Notes: generated by a model from the sequence alone, not told the origin. A DNA stretch of 64,000 bases from Erpobdella octoculata (GCA_963978895.1 OZ022242.1:22657629-22721628); one strand, 5' to 3'. Counted from the stretch's first letter, positions 1 to 23,990 are shown. Numbers and translations: made by a program.

Positions 1-829
1 TCTGATAAGCTGTCTGAATTGGTCTTTTTCATGCTTTCAGCTTCTTTTTCAAGTCTATTGACAATGAAGTTGCTTGAATCTGCAATATTTATAAGAAAAA
101 AATTATATTATTGAATAAGAACTATTTTATTTTCTATAGAATAAACAATAAAACTCGGAATATAATATAAAACCACACATAATATTTAACTTAGCAAACA
201 AGCTTCACTAAATAGTGGTTCTGAAATAATGAAACAGCCTGTGTGCTCGTGGAGCTAGCAGGGCTGCCAGCGGCGCAATAAGCACTGCATACGCCACTGG
301 TCATCTGGAAGCTGTCAACATTGTAAAGTGGTTGCTGGTCCATTCTGTAATTCAGTAAGTGACACTCAGAAATGAACGAACTTTAACTTTTCTTAACTTT
401 AACTAATGGTTACTTTTATCGAGTTTATAACTGAGATTTTATTACACTGCCAATTTTAAAATCTAAAACAGAGCGCTGCTTCTATGAAACTTTACAAAGG
501 ATGTTTATGTCATAGTGTGTAGACTGTAGAGCTTCCTAATTAAACATCTCAATGTCAATGACTTATTAAACTTCAAAAGTTATTCAATTTCTTTGAAAAA
601 AAAATCAGTAATATCAATTTTATGTCTTCGTGTGCAGCTTACCTAAAAATCGTTCAACACAGTTTATTATACACGTTTCTGTTTTACGATCAAGTTTATT
701 GCTGGGAGCACCAGGCAGACATGTGTCCCAGCAGCCTTCTGTAATACTGTGCACAATCTGTTGAAATCTTTGCTTCTGAGTTTCTATTTCCACAAATCTC
801 TGCAATTGTGAATCGTTAAAATCAGACAT
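1..829 (-). CDS. TIMM8: Mitochondrial small Tim chaperone Tim8 (two exons, 3' end outside the window)
   Basis: Exon 1 is 643-829 and exon 2 is 1-79 (continues off the window). Small Tim proteins form Tim8-Tim13 hexamers in the mitochondrial intermembrane space and escort hydrophobic precursors. The translation begins [12 protein letters not shown] and continues [10 protein letters not shown], closely resembling animal TIMM8A/B. The twin CX3C motif is complete (C33-C37 and C53-C57). Exon 1 ends after residue 62 at a GTAAG donor (642-638). A CAG acceptor precedes exon 2, which restores the frame (phase 1) and gives [10 protein letters not shown], matching the family C-terminus. The ATG at 827-829 is preferred; the open frame extends six codons upstream but begins with TTG. 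The intron is about 560 bp. Identification is by recalled family similarity, with splice sites seen directly. Confidence 0.93.
240..354 (+). pseudogene. Possible ankyrin-repeat exon fragment inside the TIMM8 intron
   Basis: On the strand opposite TIMM8 a short open stretch reads [18 protein letters not shown], which resembles the second half of an ankyrin repeat. It is followed at about 354 by a consensus-like donor (CAGTAAGT). No matching neighbouring exon was found, so this may be a captured exon piece or chance. Low confidence. Confidence 0.25.
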
Positions 830-1129
830 ATCCAAAGCAAGGTACAACTCTAACAGAACAATAAGTTAAGAGTCTAATAGGCTATTATGGCGACAACTGA
901 AGATCGTTTGATGGTTAAAAGTTACTCATAACTAATAAAAACATAGATCAAGTAAATATTGCATTACGGTACTCAAGAGCCCATAGATATCTATGCAAGA
1001 GCCATAATTTGTAAATTATAATAAAAATTATAAAATAATTATTAATGAAATTGATCAATAAGATAAATTTGAATTTATAAATTTAATAATATTTTTCTTC
1101 TACTTGCGGCCACTGATTCTTATTATCTA

Positions 1130-1252
<123 letters not shown>

Positions 1253-1376
1253 CTCGTGTCATAATGTTTGAAATTGAACTCCTCCGAAACGGCTGAACCA
1301 GGGTAAAAATTGCCGGGGGGTTGGGGGGGTTCGACCCCCCCTAGACACATTGCCGACCCTCCCTAAGAAAATCAAA

Positions 1377-1430
1377 ACATTACACTGGGGGGTCGGGTTT
1401 TGACCCCGCCTGACCCCCCCAGTGTAATGT
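1377..1430. repeat. Short perfect-stem hairpin with G/C tracts
   Basis: The arms ACATTACACTGGGGGGTC (1377-1394) and its complement (1412-1430, one extra C) flank a loop of about 17 nt. It lies between a (TA)n tract and the hAT transposase relic, so it may be a transposon end; no element boundary could be fixed. Confidence 0.7.
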
Positions 1431-1444
1431 CTTGAAAAAGGTTA

Positions 1445-2490
1445 GTGGAACTTGAAGCAGTTGCCAATGAACTTTTAGCTGAAATTTTTAAAATTGGAAA
1501 AGTGTTTGATATTTGCTGGCTTATGTCATCTTTTAATGCTGTGAATGCCCTGTGGAAAAACGTGTCACCTCTACAAGAACATATGAGCAAACTGACAAAT
1601 GAAATCACACTAAACGGCAGAGAAAAATCAAAATATTCTGGATTACATCGAAAACTCAAAAATTGGTTGGTTATTGCAGAACTTGCTTTAATGGTAGATT
1701 CTCTTCAGGTACTTTCTCAATTCAGTCTGCACTTACAGCATCGAGATACAACCATCTTGACTGTTGGTGATCGCTTAGAAGCCACTATTCTCACTTTACT
1801 TTCAACAAAAGACAAATGTGGCCCAAAGCTAAAAAGCATAATTGAATCAGTCAGAGATGGTAACATAGATAATGCCAAGAAAGTGTTATTAATTTCAGGT
1901 TACGACAATACACTGATATCTCTTCAAACTCCTTCAGAAAGAGACAAAAGTACTTTAGACAATTTCAGAAAGCAATTTCTACAAGGTCTTGTTGACAACA
2001 TTTTGTCCCGTTACCCTGATCAAATTTTAAAAAGTGTAAGTGTCTTAGATGTAAATGTTTGGCCAGAAAATGAAATTGACAGGGCAATGTTTGGTGATCA
2101 AGAAATAATGAATTTAGCTAAATTGGTTAAATTTGATATTAACTCTCAGGCTGAGCTCTTAATGCAATTCAGAATTTACAAACTGAAGATTAGGCCAAGA
2201 TTAGTCCTTCCCTGGTACAAAAACTTAAAAATGATCTCTGCATATTTCCTATCAGTTCAGCCGAGTGTGAGCGTGGTTTTTCAGCAATGAATCGACAGCA
2301 ATCTGACGATAGAAATAGGCTTCAGCAGGGCACTCTTAGATTTCTTCTCTTCATTGAAATTAATGGGCCAGAAATAAGAGATGTTCAACTACAAAAATAT
2401 GTTATCTCATGGCTTCAAAAAAATAGACATTCAGCAATAGACAAGGCCACTCATTATATAAAGAAAATATATTTCTGGCATTTTGTTTGA
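1445..2490 (+). pseudogene. hAT-superfamily transposase C-terminal half, frameshifted
   Basis: An open frame of 281 codons (1445-2290) with no ATG at its start shows the helical middle and C-terminal part of a hAT transposase of the KIAA1586/ZMYM-like type (DICWLMSSFNAVNALW near the start). The diagnostic dimerisation signature AECERGFSAMNRQ lies at 2260 onward in a different frame, continuing to a stop near 2490. The two halves are therefore joined by a frameshift between about 2245 and 2260. The N-terminal zinc finger and first catalytic segment are absent. No TIR pair was found around it. I read it as a dead, 5'-truncated transposase; a domesticated gene is unlikely given the frameshift. 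Confidence 0.8.
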
Positions 2491-3104
<614 letters not shown>

Positions 3105-3312
3105 GGGGGTCAAAGTCAGAGGTTGTAGAATGAAGGTGAATGCCCTGGTATATATATCCCCCTGGAAAAATTGTTCAATTTTTACACTGGGCTGAACCGA
3201 TCTTTAAGAAATTGTTCGTGTACATTTGGTAGGTCTGAGGATAGGTCCACGGTTATTTAGAATTTTTTTTTAAATTATTTGAAAAAGTTATTTTGGAAAA
3301 ACAAAAGAAACA

Positions 3313-3423
<111 letters not shown>

Positions 3424-3584
3424 CCAAAATTAACTTTCTTTTAAATACTAAAAAAAATTTTGACTACTTTTTAGGTAAGTTACAAAATTTTTAGCATCTG
3501 GCAGTGGTTTTCCAGTGAGGTTTGTGGATATAAGATCAAATGTTTGCTTTTTCCGCCGTTCTTGGCCTCTCCCGCCAGTTGTTC

Positions 3585-3725
3585 CCCCCCCCCCCCCCCC
3601 CCCCGCCAAAAGAAGTCTAGATCCGCCATATATATATATGGGGAACAAACGGAAACGGGAGAGCAAGCGGGGTAAGAAACGGGAGCAAGAGAAGAACGAT
3701 AAAAATACTTTCAAAAACCCAAGGC
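3585..3725 (+). mobile_element. Degenerate Helitron-like 3' fragment next to a poly(C) run
   Basis: A run of about 20 C residues (3585-3604) precedes sequence of the GGGAACGGGAGAGCAAGCGG type seen in the 3' half of the small Helitron-like family elsewhere in the window. The terminal hairpin and CTAG are not intact. Confidence 0.55.
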
Positions 3726-3841
3726 ATTGTACACTTGATTGATCTTCGAGATTGTTTTTTTTAATTGTCATAATTTTGTACATTAAACTTTTAATATAAA
3801 AAAAACAAAATAATTTGAAAGGTAAAACAACGTTTCCTGGG

Positions 3842-3923
<82 letters not shown>

Positions 3924-4135
3924 GACTGTGAGTTTGTGAGTCTGTCTCTTATAGAAATCAAAACCGCTGATTATGTGAGTAAGTATGCAAGTAAGTAAGT
4001 CCTTTATGCAGTGCTACACCATTCATCCGATCCCATCCCCGGCTCAGGGAGCTAAAAAACTTTTCCAGGGAGCGCAAGCGGGGAAGTAAACGGGAACACG
4101 AGACAAACCTCTACAAACCCCTGGTACCCCGCTAG
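3842..4135 (+). mobile_element. Small Helitron-like element ending in CTAG
   Basis: A (TA)n tract (3842-3921) leads into the family box CCTTTATGCAGTGCTACACC and then the purine-rich 3' part (GGGAACACGAGACAAACC). The 3' end is CCCCTGGTACCCCGCTAG at 4118-4135. Termination in CTAG just after a GC-rich stem-prone block is the Helitron 3' signature. The element has no coding capacity. Confidence 0.65.
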
Positions 4136-4270
4136 TCCAGAATAAGGCTTTCCTGAAAGTTTTGGAGCTCTAGGTGGTCGAAAGTGGGTGAATTTTCGTT
4201 TCCAAGATTTTATCACCACAGACAAACAAACCAACAAACAGAGAGACGAGTGAAGTTAAATAAAAGCAGT
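4136..4270 (+). repeat. Retroelement 3'-tail module
   Basis: A block of the form GAAAGTTTTGGAGCTCTAGG, then ACAAACAAACC, then GACGAGTGAAGTTAAATAAA. A near copy lies on the minus strand at 30205-30345, directly upstream of a Penelope-like RT, and looser relatives lie at 27040-27190, 27420-27570 and 29470-29590. It is probably the 3' end of a retroposon; the family is not certain. Confidence 0.55.
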
Positions 4271-4279
4271 TAAAAAATT

Positions 4280-4618
4280 GAAATCGTTCGCAGAGTGGTC
4301 GGCAGATCGAGCGGGGACGGACAGCAACCGGGAACGGGAGAGCAAACGGGAACGAGAAAAGCTCTAGAAACGCCAGGTATCTCGCTATAGTGTATATTAT
4401 ATAATAAAAAATATATATATAAAAATGAGATTATGTATGTGTTGCCTTGCATTGCTACACCATTCATCTGATCGTAATGAAATTTTCACACAGCCTTGAG
4501 AGTCAATGGGGGATGGTTTTTGTGGAAAAAATTGAGATCGATCACAAAATGAGCGGAAACGGAAAAGCCTCCAAGAGCGACCGGGGAAGGAAACGGAAAA
4601 ACCCCGGGTATCCGCTAG
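4280..4618 (+). mobile_element. Two adjoining small Helitron-like elements
   Basis: The first (about 4280-4386) ends AGGTATCTCGCTATAG, a decayed form of the CTAG terminus. The second (about 4405-4618) has the family 5' box (CATTGCTACACCATTCATCT, then GATCGTAATGAAATTTTCAC) and ends CCCCGGGTATCCGCTAG at 4618. The second is one of the shortest complete-looking copies here and lacks the internal microsatellite. Confidence 0.65.
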
Positions 4619-5087
4619 TACGAAAAAATCAACTACAATTTGTGGTTAGATGTTCAAGAATAGGTGGTAGCACTAACACCAAGGTTTGGCACTTAAAAGT
4701 GCTTATGTAAAACTTTATTGAACAAATAACGTTATATAATTACAAATGGACAGATTTACAGGCAAACATATTTTGTAAACCGCTTCCTGTAGCTAACTAA
4801 TAGTAAGTTTTTTTTTATAGTATTCAACTAATTAAACCTACACCAAACAGGAATTAGAAAATAAACTTAATATTATAAATCATGATTATTGTAAGGTAAA
4901 TGAACCAGACCAAATAGAATATAACACTACTTAAAATCATATAATTCTTGAAGTGATGACCTCGACCACACAAATAGAACTGATCAATTGTGCATAACTC
5001 AATACAGCACTGATACCCAATAATCAAACAAGCTGAACCTTCAATAATCGATACGAAGCAAGAAACAAGAAGACAAAAACAGTTTAA
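4619..5087. other. Intergenic spacer between DCTN5 and repeats
   Basis: No ORF, repeat or RNA gene recognised. It lies immediately downstream of the DCTN5 stop codon, so it should contain that gene's 3' UTR. Confidence 0.5.
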
Positions 5088-17158
<12,071 letters not shown>

Positions 17159-18022
17159 TTCAGGAGGAAATGCTTGGCTTCTAAAGGCAAGGTCAGATGT
17201 AGAGATGTAGGCTAGAGAACTAGACTAACTAGAGAGAGTGTAATAAAATATTTCTGCAGTTAATACTATTTATTTTTTATAACATTGCAGTGATATGATA
17301 TATCGTTGCAAAGATATTTAACAAACTAAAAAAAAACTACGAATACTGGTTGGTTCTATTGCCCAGAGGATCTGCCGTGGCAACAAGTGGTAAAATTGCT
17401 ATTGCCCCAAAAGTCTTATTTATAACAATAATTTTTTATGAATATTTTCCAGAACCACCACAATCAGAGACTAGAATAACTTAGGAAAAAGCTAGGGATA
17501 GTGAGGTATTCAGAAAATAATAAAGGGGGACTAACTAAGCTACTGGCTTGAAGGAGAATAGACGATCCATGAAAAGAGAGAAATAGAAGTTTAAGTGAGC
17601 TTGCGTAGATACTCTACCACACAATAGTATAAGTTTTATTTATAGCATTTTATGCTCACCATGTGCCAGAGTTATGGAGCATTTTCTGACCTCACTGACT
17701 ATACGTGCGTCACTTAGCTTCCGATCTCACTCCCATAATCCCATGGCCTAGCTTCATCAGAACTTTCCTATGTGCAAGCTACTGGTGGGCATTTCGGTGT
17801 CACAGCATAGGCCTGCAGTTTCATATCTGTGCCTGTATGTGTGCGTATGCTGGTGTGCGCTTTCGTCTTCCGCCATAGCAATAGCAACTTCACCACTTAC
17901 TGCCCTGGAGCAATAGATTTAAGATGAATATTTGTCTTCTGACATACTTACAACTTTTCAAATTATAACAACAGCTTCATTTGCTTGATTAATGTCCTTC
18001 TAACTAAGTTAATCTATATATA
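17159..18022. other. Region upstream of DCTN5, no gene seen
   Basis: This should contain the DCTN5 promoter and 5' UTR. No TATA-like or CpG-rich element stands out by eye. Confidence 0.4.
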
Positions 18023-18189
18023 CAGTCGATTCCGCTTAATTGGGGCAGCCGCTTATTTGGGCCAAATCTCAAAGAACAAGAATAATATGCATTGTTTAAT
18101 TATATGTGAAATTCGCTTAACTGGGGCAGCCGTTTAATTGGGCCAAAATGCCTAAGTCCCTATATGTCCCAATTAAGCAGAATCAACTG
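18023..18189. mobile_element. Tigger/pogo-like MITE, TA target site
   Basis: The ends CAGTCGATTCCGCTTAATTG and CAGTTGATTCTGCTTAATTG (right, complement) differ at two positions and are flanked by TA. Internal AATTGGGGCAGCCG-type repeats occur near the left end. It is 167 bp and non-coding. Confidence 0.8.
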
Positions 18190-18619
18190 TATATAAAAGA
18201 ACATGTCCTGACTGACTGATAATCAATGCCGAGCTATAACGCCTCATCCTGGACGTGAAATTTGGAACTTATATTACTTTTATTTATTTTTTATTTATTT
18301 ATTTATATATTGGTACACGAACAGAGGGACCCAAAGGGCCACTAATACTGTTCGGACAGAACACAATAAAAACTAAAGAAAAACAAAACAAAATAAACTG
18401 TCTGATGTGGGGCGACGAGCCAGACAAAAGTAGAACAGAAAAGTTGTGTTCAAAATACAAACTATATGACTATATATGAATATTAACTAATACATAATAG
18501 ATGGATTAGTAACAACAAGGTAATCAGATAAATATTTGTATTTAGATCTAGGTACCAGATAGATATTAGTTTTTAAATGAGGATGTCACAGAAGGAGTAA
18601 TAATAGAGCAATCAGATAT

Positions 18620-21454
18620 CTATTTATATGTGAGAAAGTTTGATAGGTTGGCTTCCGCTACGAGACATTTAAACCTACTGAGAGTGGTTGAACTGACAAT
18701 ATCGCTAGGCAATTGGTTCCATATATTAATAATACGATTAGTATAGAAAAATTTGGTAACATCAACTCTATTAAAGACAGATTTTAGCTTGAACTGGTGA
18801 CCCCTAGTGGAATGATACATGGAGAACTGAAAACTATGTTTTAAGTCGGAATCAATAAAACCGTTCAAAAAGCTGTAGCACAAACAAAGATCACTGATGA
18901 GTCTTCGGTGTTCAAGTGATGGGAGATTGAGAGTTTTGAGTCTCACCGCATACGGAAGGTTCTTGAGACCCGGGATCGCCTTGGTAAATCTTTTTTGAAT
19001 TCTTTCGATATCGTCAATAAGATATCGGTGATGAGGATTCCACACCTGCGAGCAATACTCCAGAAGAGGTCGAACATATGTGCAAAAAGCTTGCTTAAGC
19101 AAATCTGGATCTTTAGATGTAAATGATTTAATGATGAGACGCGATCTCACAGACGCAACATGAACGATATTTGCCACGTGATATTTGAAACTCAGGCTAG
19201 CATCCACAATCACTCCTAGGTCTCTGATATGATCAACGTTCTTTAGTTGGTAAGAGTCAATGGTGTAGATGGGAGATTTAAGTTTTGCACCTGCGGGACC
19301 AAAAATAGAGAGAACAAGACATTTTTCCAGTGCCAAGTTCAACTGCCAGTCTTTGCTCCATACCAGCAAGTGGTCAATTGCCTTCTGTAAGTTGTTGGCA
19401 TTAGGCTGGACAGGTGCATACAGTTTGATGTTATCGGCAAATAGTTTGACTGAGATCGATCCCAACTCCACACTATCTGTAACATCGTTAATATAGATCA
19501 GGAACAGAGTTGGACCGAGAACACTGCCTTGCGGAACCCCGCTTGTAACAGCTCTTGGCTCAGACAGGCTACGGTCTATCTGAACCATCTGGTGGCGATC
19601 CTTTAAAAAGTCAGTGATCCATGCCAATAGATCTCCAGCTATTCCATAAGCTTCCAACTTTCTTTTTAATTTGAAATGAGAAATGGAATCAAAGGCTTTT
19701 TGAAAATCAAAATAAATTATATCCGTGCATCTGCGTTTCTCCATTGACAATGACCAGTCAGATACACATTCAAGTAGATTGGTACTGGTTGACCTTGACT
19801 GTAAAAATCCATGTTGGTGTCGAGAGATGAGATTGTGTTCAATTAAATAGTGTTGCATGGTTTTATTAATTATTTTCTCCATAATGCGACAACAGGTACA
19901 AGTAAGAGAAATGGGTCGGTAATTAGAAGGATTGCTGGTGGGACCTTTTTTATGGATGGGTTGAATAAATGCTGCTTTCCACTCTTTTGGTAGTATTTTA
20001 GATTTTAAAGACGTGTGGAAAATATGACAAAGAGGCGTTGCTAGACTGGAAGCGCATTTCTTCAAAAGTAGGTTCGGAATGCCATCTGGACCAAGAGAAC
20101 ATGAGTTATTGAGAGATTTTAGCGTTTTCACAACGGTCGACGGCGTAAAGGAGACGTCCTCCAAGGAGCTCGGTGATCGAGGATCCAACATGGGATTAAC
20201 GCCATTGTCGAATGTAAACACGCTTGCAAAATAGTTATTGAAAATGTTGGCAATTTCGGTAGCGTCAGATGTAGAGTTGCCATTTCCCGAATCAATGCTA
20301 CCAATTCGAGGATGAGTAAATAGCTTACTGCTGACGTACCTGTAAAACGTTCCAATGTTACCCCCCAAGATAAGTTTTCTCTCAGTGGTAACTTGAACTT
20401 CCTTGGCCAATTTAGAACATTTCTTTGAAAACTCGACATAGCAAACCTTGTGTTTCAAAGCATCAGTAGCCTTCCATCTCTTCCAAAACCACAACTTGGC
20501 CTTGTAAATCATTCTAAGAATTTTCGGAGTTTTTTCTTTTTTTGACCTTGATCCTTTAATACACAGAGGAACAAAATATGTCATAGCCATGTCCAACTGC
20601 TGTTTAAAGATCGACCAACAGCTTTCCACATCAAAGCAGTATTGAAAAACTTGATTCCAGTCGATGTCACTTAAATAGTAATTCATTTCCTCAAAACGTG
20701 CTCGTTTGAAATCGTAGATATATTGATTAGACGCACCAGTAGTTGAGACGGAGTCGCTAGTCCGGAATACAATCAAATTGTGGTCGCTGGTAGCTATTGG
20801 GCAAACAACATCTATTTTTGCAATAAACATGTGGTCAGTAGAAAGAATCAAGTCAAGAGTGCTCTCGCCACGAGTATGCTGGAACACAAATTGATGAAGT
20901 CCTAGATCGTTAAATAGATTCATGAATATCGTGTAGATTTTATTATTGGGATGAGAAAACTGTAACCAGTTGATGTCAGGTAGATTGAAATCTCCCATTA
21001 GGCATAGTGTGTGATTTGTTGAACAGATTATTTTTAAACACTCAATACTATCGATGGCATATTGATGAGCTTCCATGTCAAAACCTCCACTTCGGTAGTA
21101 GGCTATAATTCTACATGGAGTTGTATTCAGACGAATGTCAATGCAGACAACCTCAATATGCTTGAACTGATTTGGTATTTGGATGAGTTTAAAGACAACG
21201 TCCTCTCTAATTATGAGAGCCACACCACCTCCTCTGGTTTCTCTGTCCCAGCGACATGTAGAATATCCTCTAGGTAAAAATAAACTGTCGGGATCATCTT
21301 TAGTAAGCCAGGTTTCAATAACACAAAAAATAAAAGGTTTATAATCTTCTAAAAATAGAGCAACTTCCGCAATCTTGTTATTTATACTTCTTAAGTTAGT
21401 TAAAGCCATGCGACTTCCAGGTTTAAATCCGAAAGGGCTGGCTACTTCCACCAT
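18620..21454 (-). CDS. LINE ORF2: AP endonuclease plus reverse transcriptase, catalytic Asp lost
   Basis: 944 aa. The N-terminal apurinic-like endonuclease has its usual residues: N20 (ALTNLRS), E47 (IETWL), Y119-Y120, D155 and N157 (LMGDFNLPD), D201 (STLDLIL), and D224-H225 (SDHN). RT has NYRPISL (about 511), motif A YFDFQKAFD (D583), GVPQGSVLGP (about 639) and a C-terminal LINE tail (IWNQLPSDI). The RT box normally reading [YF]ADD reads FADN here (D674, N675; codon AAC at 19432-19430). That is one G-to-A change from GAC, and it removes a metal-binding Asp. ORF2 starts 32 nt before the ORF1 stop in another frame, so coupled re-initiation is likely. Encoded for target-primed reverse transcription. 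Confidence 0.93.
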   Translation of the reverse strand: MVEVASPFGFKPGSRMALTNLRSINNKIAEVALFLEDYKPFIFCVIETWLTKDDPDSLFLPRGYSTCRWDRETRGGGVALIIREDVVFKLIQIPNQFKHIEVVCIDIRLNTTPCRIIAYYRSGGFDMEAHQYAIDSIECLKIICSTNHTLCLMGDFNLPDINWLQFSHPNNKIYTIFMNLFNDLGLHQFVFQHTRGESTLDLILSTDHMFIAKIDVVCPIATSDHNLIVFRTSDSVSTTGASNQYIYDFKRARFEEMNYYLSDIDWNQVFQYCFDVESCWSIFKQQLDMAMTYFVPLCIKGSRSKKEKTPKILRMIYKAKLWFWKRWKATDALKHKVCYVEFSKKCSKLAKEVQVTTERKLILGGNIGTFYRYVSSKLFTHPRIGSIDSGNGNSTSDATEIANIFNNYFASVFTFDNGVNPMLDPRSPSSLEDVSFTPSTVVKTLKSLNNSCSLGPDGIPNLLLKKCASSLATPLCHIFHTSLKSKILPKEWKAAFIQPIHKKGPTSNPSNYRPISLTCTCCRIMEKIINKTMQHYLIEHNLISRHQHGFLQSRSTSTNLLECVSDWSLSMEKRRCTDIIYFDFQKAFDSISHFKLKRKLEAYGIAGDLLAWITDFLKDRHQMVQIDRSLSEPRAVTSGVPQGSVLGPTLFLIYINDVTDSVELGSISVKLFADNIKLYAPVQPNANNLQKAIDHLLVWSKDWQLNLALEKCLVLSIFGPAGAKLKSPIYTIDSYQLKNVDHIRDLGVIVDASLSFKYHVANIVHVASVRSRLIIKSFTSKDPDLLKQAFCTYVRPLLEYCSQVWNPHHRYLIDDIERIQKRFTKAIPGLKNLPYAVRLKTLNLPSLEHRRLISDLCLCYSFLNGFIDSDLKHSFQFSMYHSTRGHQFKLKSVFNRVDVTKFFYTNRIINIWNQLPSDIVSSTTLSRFKCLVAEANLSNFLTYK

Positions 21455-22154
21455 CAGTCAGCAGCTTTGGCACACCTTGCACGGACCCTTTTACTTTTTC
21501 GCGTCTTTCACATCGTCGCAGGTAATTTTGATGGGCCTGTTCCTTAGTGAGATCGCGGTTAATAAAAACTCGCTTGGCGCCGTCATCCTTAGAAGCTCGA
21601 AGAAGCATAGAAGACTGTATCAGATCATCCACAGCCTCGGCACTAGAAAGAGTCACACAAATGAGTGTCTTGGATTGGTTTGGGTTCTTATTCAATCGTC
21701 GTGTCCTCAGAATTTTTGGCTTCACCGTCAGGTGGTTTTCACAAAAATTTGAGATAGTAATGGAGTCAGAAACAGCATCATCCAACATCATTCCAGAAAT
21801 AATAGCATTGTTGGATCTCTTCTTCCTTTCCTCCTTCTCCTGTTCATGCAGCACGAATGAGCGAGAAACTGCCTCTAGCAGAGTCGAGTCATTTTTCTGC
21901 AAGCTAGCAGCATCTGGGAGCTTATTTTCTAGCCCTTCGAGCCTTGACTCAATGGTATTCATTCTCGAAGCCAGTAATTCCATTTTCGAAGAAGCCTCCT
22001 TAGAAGACTCCTTTAGTATCTGAACCACGTTGTTAAGAACCATCTCAAAGTTCCTATTCATAGTATCTATCACCTTCATCATATTATCGTTGAGTTTATC
22101 CGTGATTTTTGTCAGTATTGCCTCAAGACTCTCGAGAGTGATAGATTTGGCCAT
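21423..22154 (-). CDS. LINE ORF1: coiled-coil RNA-binding protein
   Basis: 243 aa. Residues about 5-105 are rich in heptad-like Leu/Ile/Met with charged residues (LEAILTKITDKLNDNMMKVI), consistent with a trimerising coiled coil. Residues 113-230 resemble the RRM-like and C-terminal domain of L1/CR1 ORF1 proteins: KRSNNAIISGM, then ILRTRRLN, then RVFINRDLTKEQAHQNYL. ORF1 proteins coat the LINE RNA in the cytoplasmic RNP. The ATG at 22154 is the first in frame after the presumed 5' UTR. The stop overlaps the ORF2 start by 32 nt. Confidence 0.88.
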   Translation of the reverse strand: MAKSITLESLEAILTKITDKLNDNMMKVIDTMNRNFEMVLNNVVQILKESSKEASSKMELLASRMNTIESRLEGLENKLPDAASLQKNDSTLLEAVSRSFVLHEQEKEERKKRSNNAIISGMMLDDAVSDSITISNFCENHLTVKPKILRTRRLNKNPNQSKTLICVTLSSAEAVDDLIQSSMLLRASKDDGAKRVFINRDLTKEQAHQNYLRRCERREKVKGSVQGVPKLLTDGGSSQPFRI

Positions 22155-22339
22155 ATTTAAACTGGGATACCCGCCGCAAAATCAACTCAAATTCGGGAAA
22201 AGGTCCTAATTAAAGCAAATTATAATTCGTACAAAAAGTTTTTTGTAAAACAGTTAGAAAATTTTAGTCAATTAGCATGAAAAATGCAATTACAACGGAA
22301 CGGAGAACTTATTTTGTTTACTTCCGGAAGTAGCATAAG

Positions 22340-22930
22340 CACCCACTAAGAAAGGGTTTTGAAAATTTTGTTCCTGAGGGGATGAAACAGGAAAACAAAC
22401 GTTTTTCTAAAACAATGCATACCTCAAAAACCAAAAATGAGAAAGTTTTGAAATTTATTATCTAGATTCTTTTTCAAAAATAACAAATACGTGTTTCACC
22501 ATTTTTTGAAAATTTGGGTTCCAGGACCTAAAATGTGGTGTGGAAAATAGAGTTATTTGATTTTTTAGAATAACTGCTACTCAAAAACTGTAAGTGCTAC
22601 AGATGTAAAAATTAGTATTTAGTATCTACAGGACCTCAAATATGGGGTGATTAAAAACTAAAAATGTAAAAGTTTTGCAATTTTGTACTAAGATTATTCT
22701 TACAAAATAACAAAATACATGTTTTAATAATGCTGGAAAATTTGGTTTCCAGGACTTCAAATGTGGGGTGAAAAATAAGCTTATATTTTTCTTAGAAGAA
22801 CCACAACTCTGAAACTGAAAATACTACAGATATAAAAATTAGTAATAAGATACTACTCAGAAAATAAAGTTACACATGTTTTACTAATTTTTTTATGTTT
22901 TGGCTTCCAGGACTACAAAATGCAGGGTGA
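22340..22930. repeat. Diverged tandem repeats of unclear unit
   Basis: The motif CCAGGAC..CAAATGTGGGGTGA recurs at about 22524, 22630, 22749 and 22907 with drifting spacing (about 106-158 bp). It alternates with AAAATTAGTA-type and AAATAACAAA-type blocks. No coding sense. Confidence 0.5.
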
Positions 22931-23990
22931 AGAAAAAGATTATTGGCTTGAAAACTCAATAACTGAAGATGTAGAAACATTAAAATTCAGCTGGCTGGGT
23001 CCAGCTAATCACAAACCGGGCCAGGCCTCGACTTTTGTGCTTACGAAAGGAGCCAGTTTGGGCCTAAATAACAACCCAGGCCTGGAATTTTCTGCCTATA
23101 AAATAAGCTGAACCGGGTATAAAAAGCCCTGCGTAGCAGGCGCGGTCCCTGGATTTTCTGATGGGGGGATGATAAAGTTATTGTTGATTAGGAGTCTAAT
23201 ATTATGTATTTTTTTTAGATTTTAAAGTTAACATCAAGTAATGGGGTGTGTTTTAAAAAAATTGCATTTTTGAACATAAGAAATGGGTGTGTTTAAAAAA
23301 ATTGCATTTTTGAACATAAGAAATGTGTATGTGTATGTTTCTATTCAATCTCCATACAAATAGAATACAAAATAACATTTATATCGTGCCTTTATAAAAA
23401 AAAAAAAGATTCATTCGCAAAGGAGCGCAGTTCATTAACATCTCCTAATCAAAAAAAATATTAAAGAGATATGTCTTTAGCCTAATTTTAACTTGTTTAA
23501 TGTCTATAGAATGACGAACATGCACTTTTCTTCAATCTCAGTAAACGTAAATGCAGTATTCAAAGGGTGTTAGGTTTGAAACGAAAATTTGACAGTTTTG
23601 TTGGTCAAGTTCGACTCAAATGTGTTTTCGTTCGTCGAGAATTTGATAGAACCAGTAGATAAATGACAATCTTGTTGTTCAGGGTTTGAAGTTTGGCTAG
23701 AATTTTTGCATTCTCAATGCTCAGTGGGTGCTCTTTTACAAATTTTAAATTTTCAGTTCTTTCAGTAATCTTAATGAAGTTGCTGCAGCGCATTTTTTGC
23801 TGGAAGTTCAAGATTTTTGCTTGACATCTTCAACACAATAATTAGAGTTTGTGCAGTTGAATTTGTAATACAATAATTGGTTTATGAAAAAGAAATAAAG
23901 AGCTTTACCACCTTTATACTTTACAGAAGACAGTGGGTATTTTCTTTTTTGCAATTAATATAGGTATATGGAAAAACTAGTATTCTAAAA
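22931..23990. other. Spacer; one 40-bp tandem duplication
   Basis: TTGCATTTTTGAACATAAGA and its surroundings are duplicated in tandem at about 23247-23330. Otherwise no gene or element is recognised. Confidence 0.5.

Larger units (their letters stand above)
18275..22330 (-). mobile_element. Full-length two-ORF LINE (CR1/Jockey-like)
   Basis: The element reads 5' to 3' from about 22330 to 18275. It has a short 5' UTR, ORF1 (22154-21423), ORF2 (21454-18620), a 3' UTR of about 340 bp and a (TAAA)-type 3' tail at about 18275-18310. Both ORFs are open without frameshift, so the copy is young. No target-site duplication could be fixed by eye. The catalytic change in ORF2 suggests that it cannot copy itself. 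Confidence 0.9.

Noticed and set aside
830..847. Upstream extension of TIMM8 (MYLALD)
   Set aside because: The open frame begins with TTG, not ATG; homology starts at the ATG at 829.
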